64,000 nucleotides of DNA, from positions 35,142 to 99,141 of the forward strand of contig CAJUDW010000007.1 in assembly GCA_910584995.1 (NCBI GenBank), written 5' to 3'. Shown here piece after piece: positions 49,330 to 58,238 of the stretch. Below the pieces are notes generated by a model. That model saw nothing but the letters and a program-made list of their open reading frames with translations, had not been told where the DNA came from and ran no database searches. How positions within the stretch are numbered: position 1 is the first letter of the stretch; each line of letters begins with the position of its first letter. The position numbers were made by a program, and so were the translations under genes. This stretch comes from an uncultured Oscillibacter sp. (GTDB lineage Bacteria; Bacillota; Clostridia; Oscillospirales; Oscillospiraceae).

Positions 49330-50283
49330 ATGTCTCATTGGAAGCGTACCTTACATATGATGCCGGTTTTTGCCTTGGCGGCGGCTTTGTGCGCCGGGGA
49401 GGCCTCTGCCGCCTGCTACGGTGCAGGGAACGTCACGGGAGATGGCCTGCGGCTTCGGGCAGAGGCCAATACGGAAGCCTCCGTCCTGACCTCCGTCAGC
49501 GCCGATACCTATGTGGTGGTGCTGGAGGATGCCCGGGAGGGCTGGTATCAGGTGGAATATCAGGGGATGAAGGGCTATATGTCCGCCGATTATCTGGATG
49601 TGTCCGCCAAAGCGGACGCGGATCTGGGCTATGGCGAGGTGCAGACGGAGGGGGACAGCCTCAACGTCCGCTCTGGCCCCGGCACGGATTATGACCGGGT
49701 GACCTCCCTCTCCAAGGGGGCGGTGGTCCGCATCACCGGCGTGGAGGACGGCTGGTTCAAAGTAGAGGCCAACGGCAAGACCGGCTATGTCTCCAGCGAG
49801 TATTTGGCTACCTGTGAGAACAGTTCCTCCGGTTCTTCTGCCAAGAAGAGCACCGGCACGAAGATCCCCTATGATACCACCGGGACTATTGGGAATGGGC
49901 AGTCTACAGAGGCAGGTTTGGCCATTGTGGCCTGCGCGGAGAAGTATCTGGGCACCCCCTACGTCTACGGCGGCAACGGCCCCAACAGCTTTGACTGCTC
50001 AGGCTTTGTGAAGTATGTCTTCAAGGAGTGCGGCTACAGCATCAACCGCACCGCCAGCACGCAGCTGAGCAACGGCGTTTCCGTTGCCAAGAGCGAACTG
50101 CAGCCAGGGGATATTGTATTCTTCCGGAACAAGGGCGACTCCCATGCCGCCTCCCATGTGGGGATTTATGTAGGTGGGGAGACCTTTATCCATGCCTCCA
50201 GCGATACGTATCAGGTGGAGTACAGCAGCCTTGTCACCAGCAACAATGCGAAGAAGTACATCGCTGCCCGTCGGGTTGTCTGA
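49330..50283 (+). CDS. Secreted NlpC/P60 peptidoglycan hydrolase with two SH3b domains
   Basis: 317 residues. Signal peptide (HMMPVFALAAALCAGEASA) is followed by two bacterial SH3 domains, ~residues 30-88 (GDGLRLRAEANTEASVLTSV) and ~98-158 (GDSLNVRSGPGTDYDRVTSL). A Ser-rich linker and a C-terminal NlpC/P60 domain follow, with catalytic Cys in NSFDCSGFVKYVF and His in AASHVGIYVG; a third polar residue is in TFIHASSD. It cleaves D-Glu-mDAP-type bonds in wall peptides. ATG at 49330 has AAAGGA upstream; 49288 is an alternative GTG/ATG-type start upstream. Single gene, followed by a strong terminator. Confidence 0.93.
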   Translation: MSHWKRTLHMMPVFALAAALCAGEASAACYGAGNVTGDGLRLRAEANTEASVLTSVSADTYVVVLEDAREGWYQVEYQGMKGYMSADYLDVSAKADADLGYGEVQTEGDSLNVRSGPGTDYDRVTSLSKGAVVRITGVEDGWFKVEANGKTGYVSSEYLATCENSSSGSSAKKSTGTKIPYDTTGTIGNGQSTEAGLAIVACAEKYLGTPYVYGGNGPNSFDCSGFVKYVFKECGYSINRTASTQLSNGVSVAKSELQPGDIVFFRNKGDSHAASHVGIYVGGETFIHASSDTYQVEYSSLVTSNNAKKYIAARRVV

Positions 50284-50309
50284 CGGGGTTAGCGTGGAAT
50301 CAAATTATA

Positions 50310-50340
50310 AGGCCGCCCCGGGAAAATCCCGGGGCGGCCT
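50310..50340. terminator. Bidirectional terminator between NlpC/P60 and asnB
   Basis: AGGCCGCCCCGGGA (50310-50323) pairs exactly with 50327-50340 over an AAA loop. The T-richness on either side is modest. It lies between two convergent stops 66 bases apart and should end both transcripts. Confidence 0.8.
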
Positions 50341-50349
50341 CGTTTATCC

Positions 50350-52188
50350 TTATACGGAGAGGGAGAAGGTCTCGCAGAGCATGGTGACGGTCATGACAAT
50401 CAGGAGATAGTCAATCTCATAGGCCCCCATCAGCTTGAAATCCTCCTGCCGGTATACCCGCTTCATCTCCTCCACATATGCCGGGTCGAAAACGCCGTAC
50501 TTCCGGATCAGTTCCTCCCGGAGGAAGGGCAGATCGGCGGAGCGCTTTACCATGGCGGACATGCCCGGGGCCTGGAAGGGGAACTTCTTCCGTTTCAGGA
50601 TCTCATCCGGCACAATGCCCTGGGCGGCCCGCTTCAGGATGTATTTCTCATTGGTGCCGTTCAGCTTGTATTTGTCCGGGATTGTCGCCACAAAGTCCAG
50701 CAGTTCCATGTCCAGGAAGGGATGCCGCCCTTCCACAGAGTGGGAGAAGAACATCCGGTCCCCATGCTCCCCCAGCAGATGGTCGGAGAGGCGGAGTTTG
50801 TAATCGATATAGGATCGCCGCTTCTGGGAACTGAGATCCCGGACATGTCCCACATTGATGGGGCTCTCCGCCAGGGCAGAGAAGGCATCCAGGTTTGCCC
50901 AAGCCTCCCGGCTGTAGACCTGCTGGTGGATTTTCCGGATCTCCGGGTGGTTCCGCTCAAAGCGGAAGTAGGGATCGCCCCAGAGTTTTTCATTCAGGGC
51001 CAGTTCCTCCGGCGTCATCCGGTCCTTCTGCATGTTCCGGAACAGATCTACCATATAGCCCACGTACCCGCAGAAAAACTCATCGGAGCCCTGCCCGGTG
51101 AGGACAGCCTTGGCAGGGGAACGGCTGACCAGATCCGACAGGAGGTAGGCGGCCACGTCGTAACTCTCCTTCACCGCCGACTCTGCGTGATAGATCACTT
51201 TGGACAGGTGCTCCCAGAGTTCGTCCTCCGTAATTTTCGTACTGTAGTGGGTGGAACCTACGCAGTCGTGGATAATCTGCTGGAACCGGCTCTCATCCAA
51301 TTCCCCCGCCACTTCGGCGGAGAAGGAATAGCAGCTGTTGAGCAGGTATTTGCCGATAAAGCAGGCCACCACAGAACTGTCCAGCCCGCCGGAGATATAA
51401 AACCCGATGGGCACGTCCGCCACCAGACGGCGGGAGATGGCCCGTTTCAGCAGTTCCCGCAGCTTTTCCGCGTAATAATCCCGCCCCTTGTCTTCCTCCT
51501 CTTCTGCGCTGTAGCGGAGGTCCCAGTACTGGGACTTTTCTGGCTCCAGCCCCGGTTGGAGCCGGAGCATATGGCCTGCCTCCAGGGAGAAGATATCCCG
51601 GAAAAAGGTGTTGGGAGAGACCACGCCGGGGAAGTTCATCAGCTGATCCACAGCTTTCAGGTTTAATTTCCGGGGTGCGCCGGGATACTCCAGGATGGCC
51701 TTGATCTCCGAGGCGAACACCAGGTTCCCGTTGACAACGGTATAGAAGAGGGGGGAGATGCCAATCTGATCCCGTACCAGCAGCATCTGCCGCTTTTTCT
51801 CGTCGTACAAGGCGATGGCGAATTGCCCGTTCAGCCGGTTGGGGAAATCCAATCCGTATTCTTCGTAAAGGTGGAGGACTGTCTCCACGTCCGTTTTTGT
51901 CCGGAAGATGTGGCCCTTTGCCTCCAGTTCCTGCCGGAGTTCCCAGAAATTGTAGATCTCCCCATTGCAGATCATGGAGACGGTACGATCCTCGTTCTGG
52001 ATGGGCTGCATCCCGCCGTCCAGATCAATGAAACTCAGGCGGTTGAACCCCAAGGCCGCCCCGTCCAGCAGCAGGGTCTGGCTGCCGTCAGGCCCCCGGT
52101 GGCGGATGGCGGCCAGCATCCGTTCCAGGACGTCTTTATCCGCTTTCTCGCCGCTGTTCAGATCAAATATCCCGCAGATGGCACACAT
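50350..52188 (-). CDS. asnB: Glutamine-hydrolysing asparagine synthase AsnB
   Basis: 612 residues. Met-Cys start (MCAICGIFDLNSGEKADKD) provides the N-terminal glutaminase nucleophile Cys2, with RHRGPDGS and ICNGEIYNF. The synthase domain has the PP-loop YISGGLDSSVVAC and the later VLTGQGSDEFFCGY. AsnB paralogues in several Firmicutes amidate the diaminopimelate of peptidoglycan rather than make asparagine. Here it is the last gene of a seven-gene envelope operon and starts just before the previous stop ends (2-base gap), so a wall-amidating role is plausible. The domain set alone cannot decide this. Confidence 0.9.
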   Translation of the reverse strand: MCAICGIFDLNSGEKADKDVLERMLAAIRHRGPDGSQTLLLDGAALGFNRLSFIDLDGGMQPIQNEDRTVSMICNGEIYNFWELRQELEAKGHIFRTKTDVETVLHLYEEYGLDFPNRLNGQFAIALYDEKKRQMLLVRDQIGISPLFYTVVNGNLVFASEIKAILEYPGAPRKLNLKAVDQLMNFPGVVSPNTFFRDIFSLEAGHMLRLQPGLEPEKSQYWDLRYSAEEEEDKGRDYYAEKLRELLKRAISRRLVADVPIGFYISGGLDSSVVACFIGKYLLNSCYSFSAEVAGELDESRFQQIIHDCVGSTHYSTKITEDELWEHLSKVIYHAESAVKESYDVAAYLLSDLVSRSPAKAVLTGQGSDEFFCGYVGYMVDLFRNMQKDRMTPEELALNEKLWGDPYFRFERNHPEIRKIHQQVYSREAWANLDAFSALAESPINVGHVRDLSSQKRRSYIDYKLRLSDHLLGEHGDRMFFSHSVEGRHPFLDMELLDFVATIPDKYKLNGTNEKYILKRAAQGIVPDEILKRKKFPFQAPGMSAMVKRSADLPFLREELIRKYGVFDPAYVEEMKRVYRQEDFKLMGAYEIDYLLIVMTVTMLCETFSLSV

Positions 52189-52190
52189 GC

Positions 52191-53234
52191 TCAGTTCTCC
52201 TTCTCGATACCGTAATATTCATACTGGGCCAGCTTCTCCGCCTCGTAAGCGGCGGCTTTTTCTGCCCACCGGGCATCAAGCCCCGCTTCCCCCCGGCGGT
52301 CCGGCAGGCCGATCTCCTCCCGGAGATACCGGCCAAAATAGGCGGATAGCTTTTCCGCGCCGGAGAGGTTCATGTGGAGCCCGCCGTCGTAGGTGTCCGT
52401 AGCATAGTCAATGCCGGTTTCCTCCTGGAGTTCCAGGAAGTTAAGGTAGGGCAGGCCCTGTTCCTCTGCGTAGTTCTGCACCTGCCGATCCCATTCCGGA
52501 TACCAATAGGGATAGAGGCTGGGGGCTTTGATCAGGATCAATTGGATTCCTTTTTCCTTGCACAGGGCGGTCATCTTCTCTAAATACTTCCAGGCGTTTT
52601 CCCCGAAGCTGTAGTCTGCCAGGGGCTTTCCCGCCGGCACATTCTCCGCCGGGCGCACATCTACCCGCATATAGTACCCGTTATGGGAGACCTGCTTGGT
52701 GGAGAACATGTATTGGACGTCTGCCGCCGACAGTTCGCTCCAGCGGCTGTGGTAGCGGAGGAGGGGGAACACGTAGTCCAGGAAGTGTTCGCTGGGCTTC
52801 ATGGAGGCCAGGATAGCCTTCACCTTCACCGGGGACCATTCCATGCCCTCCAGGGTCATGCGGTTGTAGGCCTCCCGCTGGGATTCGTCAAACTGCAAGG
52901 ACTGGATGTTGAATACCACCGCCTGGGGCGTCTCATACCGGAGGGTGTCCTCCAGCAGGTAGTAGGACTGCCAGATATACTGTTCGGCGCTGCCCCGGAT
53001 ATAGGTATTCAGGCCGTAGTCCTGCCAGAGGGCCACAGGGGAGAAGTTCTCGTAGACCTCGCAGTCGCCGATGAAGATCACGTCGTGATCCTTCTCCTCC
53101 TGATAGTATTCCGCAACAAAGGCGCCTTCTACCACATCGTCCACATATTTCGGCGTCAGCAGCCTTTGCAGCAAGAAGAGGCTGGAAAGCACGATGACGG
53201 CGGAGAGGCCGGTTTTCACCCAGGTTTTTTTCAT
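52191..53234 (-). CDS. Membrane-anchored SGNH-like protein with GDC motif (DltD-position)
   Basis: 347 residues. N-terminal anchor (TGLSAVIVLSSLFLLQRLL), then an extracytoplasmic SGNH-type domain. The block that normally reads GDS reads VIFIGDCEVYENFSPVALW, so Cys replaces the usual Ser nucleophile. The late Asp/His block is DGGLHMNLSGAEKLSAYFG. In position it corresponds to DltD, which moves D-alanine onto teichoic acid, but it is not a recognisable DltD. It starts 18 bases after the MBOAT stop and ends 2 bases before asnB. Likely final acyl-transfer step of this operon. Confidence 0.75.
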   Translation of the reverse strand: MKKTWVKTGLSAVIVLSSLFLLQRLLTPKYVDDVVEGAFVAEYYQEEKDHDVIFIGDCEVYENFSPVALWQDYGLNTYIRGSAEQYIWQSYYLLEDTLRYETPQAVVFNIQSLQFDESQREAYNRMTLEGMEWSPVKVKAILASMKPSEHFLDYVFPLLRYHSRWSELSAADVQYMFSTKQVSHNGYYMRVDVRPAENVPAGKPLADYSFGENAWKYLEKMTALCKEKGIQLILIKAPSLYPYWYPEWDRQVQNYAEEQGLPYLNFLELQEETGIDYATDTYDGGLHMNLSGAEKLSAYFGRYLREEIGLPDRRGEAGLDARWAEKAAAYEAEKLAQYEYYGIEKEN

Positions 53235-53252
53235 GTCGGTTCCTCGGAAATC

Positions 53253-54845
53253 TTAGAATTGGTTATAGATGAACTGGCTGGCGTCATAACCGATACCGTA
53301 GGCGCCCATCAGCAGGACCGCCAGAAACAGGCCGTACCACACCGCAAACCGGACTGGATAGGGCCGGCAGGCGATTCGCTCCCGGACGCTGCCCCGCCGC
53401 TGGAGGAGGCTTACACCCAGAAGCACCGCAGTTCCGGCGGCCAGGATGCCGTAATCCAGGCCGGAGAGGCCCAGTTCCAGCAGGGAGCCGTCCCAGAGGA
53501 TGTGCCAATTGGGAACGGTGAACATGGAGAGGATGGCCCCAAAGGTTTCCGACAGGGAACGGTAGCAGTCAAAGAGGTTCAGGCAGCAGACCAGAAGGAA
53601 GGTCCGTCCCACCTGGAACAGCCGGTAGGCGAAGGAGCCGCCCGCCGCCGGGAACCGCTTGTGGAACCGGGCATAGGCCGGCTCCAGTTCCTCGGAGAGC
53701 ATGAGCACCACGTAGTTGGCAAGGCCCCACACAATGAAATTCCAATTCGCGCCGTGCCAAATGCCGGTCGCAAGCCAGACGAGAAAAGACGATATATACA
53801 CCGGCAGCCGCCGTCCCGCCTGCTCGCCCAGATGTTCCTTGGAGAATTTTGTAAACCGCCGCATCCAGGGGGAGACGGAGACGGGATAGAACACGTAGTC
53901 CCGGAACCAGGCGCACATGGAAACGTGCCACCTGCGCCAGTACTCCTTCAAAGATTTGGAGAAGTAGGGCCGGTGGAAGTTCTCCTGAACGGTGATGCCC
54001 AGGGCCTGGGCCACGCCGATGGTGATATCGATGCCGCCGGTGAAGTCCGCATACAGTTCCAGCGTGTAAAAGAGCATCCCCACGAAAATATAGGCGCCCC
54101 GGTATTCCTCCGGCCCGCCGGTGATGGTGGAGACCGCCGCCAGGATCCGGTCGGCAATCACCAGTTTTTTGAAATACCCCCACAGCATCCGCTGCAGTCC
54201 CCGGCTGAGGGCCTTGGGGTCAAAGGGATGCTCCTGATACAGGGTCTGGGACAAGTCGCCGTACCGGCTGATGGGGCCTTGGATCAGCTGGGGGAAGAAG
54301 GAAACGAACAGGGCGAACCGGAAGAAATTCCGCTCCGCCGGGACAGTCCCCCGGTAGACATCGATGAGGTAGCCCACCGCCTGGAAGGTATAGAAAGAGA
54401 TGCCCAGGGGCAGGGCCAGGGATAAAAAGGACAGTTCCCCGCCGCCAAAGGCGGAGAGTACGCCGTTGACATTGGCAATGAAGAAATTGGCATACTTCAC
54501 CACCGCCAGAATCCCCAGGTTCAGCAGAAGGCACAGGAGGAACCAGCGGAACCGGATACGCTTCTGCCCGTCCTTGTAGGCCCGCTTCTCCTCTTTGGAG
54601 AGATCGGCCTTATGGGCCTTTAGATAGGCGCTCTGACGCTCCAGGTTCCCCCCCATCAGCAGGCCCGCCAGATACACAGTAGCAGCAGTGGTCAGGATGT
54701 AGAGGAGGTAGACCGGCCCGGCCAGATAATAGAAGAGGCAGCTGGCCCCCAGCAGCAGCGGCCACTGCATCCGCCGGGGGAGCAGGTAATAGGCCAGGAA
54801 GAGGAGCGCCAGAAATCCAAAAAACGAATAGGAAGTGAACAGCAT
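53253..54845 (-). CDS. MBOAT-family acyltransferase (DltB/AlgI-like)
   Basis: 530 residues, polytopic. MBOAT landmarks: LPLGISFYTFQAVGYLIDVY, FVSFFPQLIQGPISRYGDL, LYADFTGGIDITIGVAQAL, KEYWRRWHVSMCAWFRDYVF, and catalytic His in TGIWHGANWNF. DltB-type MBOATs take an acyl or aminoacyl group from a carrier protein inside the cell and pass it outward. The gene order adenylation enzyme-carrier-MBOAT-SGNH is exactly dltACBD-like, so the carrier (54856-55086) is its donor. 10 bases separate it from the carrier stop. Confidence 0.9.
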   Translation of the reverse strand: MLFTSYSFFGFLALLFLAYYLLPRRMQWPLLLGASCLFYYLAGPVYLLYILTTAATVYLAGLLMGGNLERQSAYLKAHKADLSKEEKRAYKDGQKRIRFRWFLLCLLLNLGILAVVKYANFFIANVNGVLSAFGGGELSFLSLALPLGISFYTFQAVGYLIDVYRGTVPAERNFFRFALFVSFFPQLIQGPISRYGDLSQTLYQEHPFDPKALSRGLQRMLWGYFKKLVIADRILAAVSTITGGPEEYRGAYIFVGMLFYTLELYADFTGGIDITIGVAQALGITVQENFHRPYFSKSLKEYWRRWHVSMCAWFRDYVFYPVSVSPWMRRFTKFSKEHLGEQAGRRLPVYISSFLVWLATGIWHGANWNFIVWGLANYVVLMLSEELEPAYARFHKRFPAAGGSFAYRLFQVGRTFLLVCCLNLFDCYRSLSETFGAILSMFTVPNWHILWDGSLLELGLSGLDYGILAAGTAVLLGVSLLQRRGSVRERIACRPYPVRFAVWYGLFLAVLLMGAYGIGYDASQFIYNQF

Positions 54846-54855
54846 CGTTTTCCGG

Positions 54856-55086
54856 TCAGCCCTCGTCTTCCAGCCTCTGGATCAACTCATACAGGGCCTT
54901 GGCAGAGTTGAAATTGGCGGGGATGATGTCCTTGGCGGTGATGGTCACGTCAAACTCCTCGCTGATCTCGGAGATGAGGCTCACGATGTCCAGGGAGTCC
55001 AGGATCATGTCGTCAATCAGATGCTCCTGGGTCTCAAAATCCACGTCGGGATGCATATCACGCAAAATAGTAAGCAATTCTTCCAT
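54856..55086 (-). CDS. Acyl/aminoacyl carrier protein (DltC-like)
   Basis: 76-residue four-helix carrier. The phosphopantetheine serine is in DDMILDSLDIVSLISEI, a strict DSL motif at about residues 30-33. Acidic overall, as usual. It sits 15 bases after the adenylation enzyme and 10 before the MBOAT, so it probably carries an activated amino acid or small acid between them, as DltC does with D-alanine. ACP of fatty-acid synthesis is less likely given the neighbours. Confidence 0.88.
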   Translation of the reverse strand: MEELLTILRDMHPDVDFETQEHLIDDMILDSLDIVSLISEISEEFDVTITAKDIIPANFNSAKALYELIQRLEDEG

Positions 55087-55101
55087 AATATTAGTCCTTT
55101 C

Positions 55102-56616
55102 TTATCTGGCGTCGTAGCTTTTCTGCAAAGCTACGCGGTCGATTTTCTGGTTGGCCGTCAAGGGCAGGGCCTCCAGGCGCAAGGTCCTGTTGGGGAGCAT
55201 GTAGCGGGGGAGTTTGGTTTTCAGCACCTCCGTCAATTCCTTCTCTGTCAAATCCCCTACGTAGTAGAGGACGATTTTGGAGCGGCGGCTGTCGTATATG
55301 CAGGCGGTCATCTGCACGCCCGGCAGCATGGCCACGTTGACCTCGATTTCGCCCAGTTCCACACGATGGCCCATGTGCTTAATCTGGTAGTCCCGCCGGG
55401 AGACGAACAGCAGTTCCCCGGCCTCATTATACCGGCCGATGTCCCCGGTTTTATAGATAAGTTCCGGATAGGCGGTGTTGAGGGGGTTCTGGACGAAGGC
55501 GGCGGCAGTGCGCTGGGGGTCATTGTAGTAACCCAGGGTCAGAGAAGTGCCCCGAATACAGATTTCCCCCTCCTGGCCAGGCCCGGCGATTTTGTTGTCC
55601 TCTGTCAGCAGCAGGATTTCCCGGTTGGGGAAAGGGCGGCCAATGGGAATGGCCTCGCCATCTTGGAAGTCCCGATCTACATGGTAGTAGCAGCACATAC
55701 CGGTACCCTCCGTGGGGCCGTACAGGTTAGTGAAGGAGGCCTCCGGCAGCGCCTCCTGCCAGCGGCGGAGTTGCTTGATGGGGAAGACCTCACTGCCGAA
55801 AGCAACTGTCCGCAAAAACACAGGCTTCACCACGTCAAAGGTGCCGAAGGCACTGATCATGGTAAGGGCGGAGACCACCCAGCAGAGGGTGTTGATTTGA
55901 TGGGTATTCAGATATTCCACCAGGGCGGTGGGGATGGAAAAGAGACTCTTGGGGATCAGGTAAGTGGTAGCGCCAAATTTGATGGTGGAGTACAACTCCT
56001 TTAAACAAGCGTCGAAGTACAGAGGCGTTTGATTGCCAAAAACGGTATTTTCGTCAAAGCCCAGGATTTCTGACAACTGCTCAATATAGTCCAGCACGGA
56101 GCGGTGACAAGCGGCCACGCCCTTGGGAATCCCTGTGGATCCGGAGGTAAAGACAATATAGATGGGATCCGTGTCAATGGCCTTTTCATAGACCGCCTGT
56201 AAAGCTTCGCCGTCCTCCGGAGTTCCGGCGGCGTCCTGGAAGAGGACGATCTCGCCGCCCTCCAGGCGGAAGGTTTTGGCCGTTTCCAGGGTGGATTCGT
56301 CGCAGAGGATCAGGGGGGATTTCACATTGTCCAGGATCAGCTGGATACGCCCGCTGGGCATTTCCTCATCAATGGGCACGTAAAAGCAGCCTCCGGCCAC
56401 CACGCCGAAAAAGGCGGCGGCCTCCTGGGGGGATTTCCGCATAAAAACCACCAGAGGCCGCTTGTAAATGCCCCGGCGGCAGAGGAAACTGCCTAAACCC
56501 CGGGCCAGATCCAGTACCTCCCGGAAAGTGAGGGAGGTTTCCCCGTCGGAAAAAGCGGTTTTGTCCGGCACCCGCCGGGCGGTGGCGTACAGATCATTTA
56601 AAATATTACGGCGCAT
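55102..56616 (-). CDS. Amino-acid adenylation enzyme (DltA-like)
   Basis: 504 residues of the ANL superfamily. The P-loop-like A3 motif is YIVFTSGSTGIPKGVA; A5 is FTNLYGPTEGTGMCCYY; A7 is YKTGDIGRYNEAGELLF; A8 is RRDYQIKHMGHRVELGEIE; A10 Lys is in LTANQKIDRVAL. The match to DltA (D-alanine--carrier ligase) in size and in A8 wording is good. It activates an amino or hydroxy acid with ATP and loads the neighbouring carrier. ATG at 56616 has GGAGGTTCCCT. Specificity for D-alanine is likely but unproven from sequence. Confidence 0.88.
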   Translation of the reverse strand: MRRNILNDLYATARRVPDKTAFSDGETSLTFREVLDLARGLGSFLCRRGIYKRPLVVFMRKSPQEAAAFFGVVAGGCFYVPIDEEMPSGRIQLILDNVKSPLILCDESTLETAKTFRLEGGEIVLFQDAAGTPEDGEALQAVYEKAIDTDPIYIVFTSGSTGIPKGVAACHRSVLDYIEQLSEILGFDENTVFGNQTPLYFDACLKELYSTIKFGATTYLIPKSLFSIPTALVEYLNTHQINTLCWVVSALTMISAFGTFDVVKPVFLRTVAFGSEVFPIKQLRRWQEALPEASFTNLYGPTEGTGMCCYYHVDRDFQDGEAIPIGRPFPNREILLLTEDNKIAGPGQEGEICIRGTSLTLGYYNDPQRTAAAFVQNPLNTAYPELIYKTGDIGRYNEAGELLFVSRRDYQIKHMGHRVELGEIEVNVAMLPGVQMTACIYDSRRSKIVLYYVGDLTEKELTEVLKTKLPRYMLPNRTLRLEALPLTANQKIDRVALQKSYDAR

Positions 56617-56629
56617 AGGGAACCTCCCG

Positions 56630-57178
56630 TCAGCCCAGCAGATCGTTGACGGCCGTGTACTCTACAGAGACCGCCTTTCCGTCCTGAAAGAGGATGGAGA
56701 GGAGGGCGTCACCGTTTTCATAGGTGTACTGCTGGCCATGTTCCTCATAATTCTCGCCGTAGGCGGCGGTGACCTCCTCCGGGGTAGAGCCGATGGTGAT
56801 GCCCTCCGGGGTGGAAACGCTGTTGTCCAGCAGGCGGACGCTGGAGATATAGTCCACGCCCTCCTTGGATTCGTCGGGGTAGGTGAGGATTTCGATGCCG
56901 CTGTAGGTGTAGGTTTTGTCCAGCCCGTCAAAGGCGCAGCTGGCAGCCTCAAAATAGCTGTCCGGCTCCCCCAGGAATGCCAGCATGGGGCCGATCTCGG
57001 CGTTCATGGGCAAGGGGCAGTCCTGATAGACAAATACAAACTCACTGTTGGCCTTGGGGGAGGGGATGTCTGTTGTCCCACTGTCCCCGGATCCTGCGGC
57101 ATCCGCCTCTTTGCCGCCGCAGGCGGCCAGGGACAGCGCCAGCAGCAGCGCCAGGGCAAGCGTATAAACTTGTTTCAT
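56630..57178 (-). CDS. Hypothetical lipoprotein
   Basis: 182 residues. Signal peptide MKQVYTLALALLLALSLAAC with lipobox LAAC, then a Gly/Ser/Asp linker (DAAGSGDSGTTDIPSPKAN). The mature part reads FVFVYQDCPLPMNAEIGPML, then FEAASCAFDGLDKTYTYSG and ITIGSTPEEVTAAYGENYEE; the latter resembles the small beta-lactamase-inhibitor-like/DUF modules with a 'GxTxEEVxxxxG' turn. Function unknown. A TTG at 57220 is in frame but the ATG at 57178 starts the signal peptide. It lies between the transglutaminase and the adenylation gene with 13-49-base gaps, so it is part of the operon. Confidence 0.78.
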   Translation of the reverse strand: MKQVYTLALALLLALSLAACGGKEADAAGSGDSGTTDIPSPKANSEFVFVYQDCPLPMNAEIGPMLAFLGEPDSYFEAASCAFDGLDKTYTYSGIEILTYPDESKEGVDYISSVRLLDNSVSTPEGITIGSTPEEVTAAYGENYEEHGQQYTYENGDALLSILFQDGKAVSVEYTAVNDLLG

Positions 57179-57227
57179 GATAATTGGCTCCTTTTTCAGG
57201 CAATTCCGCCGGTTTCTCAATGATCAA

Positions 57228-58238
57228 TCAGCCCAGGACAATTTGGCCTGCCGGATCTGCCGCGCCGGGATCCGCCGGTATAATCTGGGGCCCTTCCTCC
57301 GGTGTGCCGCCGTTGGGGCCAGTTTCCGGAAGGGGGGCGTTCTCCCCGCCTGCGGGGACTGCGGCTGTCAGCGTGGGATCCGCTGCTGCGCCGGAGGGGG
57401 ATTCTGCAGGCTTCTCAGCCGGCTCGTCCGTACAGGGGCCTGTGGCCCGCTCCGGATAGAGGGAGCCGTCAAAGGTGAAGTAGTTGCGGCCTGCCTTGGC
57501 GGTGTAGTCGGCAGCCTGCTGGTCTGTGAACATGAAACTCACAAAAGAGGGCAGCTTGCTGCTGCGGGGGGTGGCGTCAAAATGGTACCAGCCGTTTCCG
57601 CAGTTTACCAGATTCCAGTAGTGTGAAGTGGGCCCGCCTACCCGCTGGACCTCCAGGTTCTCAATGCCTGCCGCCGTCAGCAGGGCCCGGGAGACGGCAT
57701 AATAGGTGAAGCAATCCCCGCGGCGGACGGTGAGGCCCTCATAGGCCCCGGCCTCCCAGTTGGATTTGTCGGAGTCCCCGGTATAGCGGATGCTGTCGTG
57801 GGTAAAATCAAAAATAGCCCGGGCCTTTTCCAACGGCGTCATGCCCTCGTCGAGAATATCGTTGAGCGTATTGATGGCCTCGTCCTCCAGGCCCTCCATG
57901 GTGAACGGGGAGGGTTCGGGAGGAGTATTTTCGATATTTCCCATATTTTCCGTGTCTTCCACAGAGGGGAGCGCCGGATCAGCCGCCACATTTTGGGGCG
58001 GCTGAGAGGGAGTGGCCACAGCCGGCGGAACCGGATCGTTTCCGGCGTCAGGGGGCGCCGCCTGGCTTTTCATAAACATCCCATAAGCACCAAAGGATAA
58101 AAGGGCGACCCCTGCTACGGCCAGCACGCCTGTGCAGACCCGGCGGACGGTGTCCTTTTTCCTGACAGGGGCCAGCCTGCTGGGAGCACGATGGGCGGTT
58201 TCCTGCGCATATTCCCGCTCTTTGAGAGCGTCTTTCAT
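57228..58238 (-). CDS. Membrane-anchored transglutaminase-like protein
   Basis: 336 residues. A basic cytoplasmic tail (~30), one membrane helix (VCTGVLAVAGVALLSFGAYGMF), a Pro-rich stretch, then a transglutaminase-core domain with the full triad: Cys in RRGDCFTYYAVSRALL, His in GPTSHYWNLVN, Asp in GWYHFDATPR. The C-terminal ~80 residues are Pro/Gly/Ala-rich and disordered. Bacterial examples are mostly peptidases or crosslinking enzymes on the cell surface. First gene of the seven-gene operon, with a promoter 80-110 bases upstream. Confidence 0.87.
   Translation of the reverse strand: MKDALKEREYAQETAHRAPSRLAPVRKKDTVRRVCTGVLAVAGVALLSFGAYGMFMKSQAAPPDAGNDPVPPAVATPSQPPQNVAADPALPSVEDTENMGNIENTPPEPSPFTMEGLEDEAINTLNDILDEGMTPLEKARAIFDFTHDSIRYTGDSDKSNWEAGAYEGLTVRRGDCFTYYAVSRALLTAAGIENLEVQRVGGPTSHYWNLVNCGNGWYHFDATPRSSKLPSFVSFMFTDQQAADYTAKAGRNYFTFDGSLYPERATGPCTDEPAEKPAESPSGAAADPTLTAAVPAGGENAPLPETGPNGGTPEEGPQIIPADPGAADPAGQIVLG

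Noticed and set aside
52683..54425. Plus-strand open frame of 580 codons
   Set aside because: Mirror of the MBOAT and SGNH genes; no ribosome site or recognisable domain.
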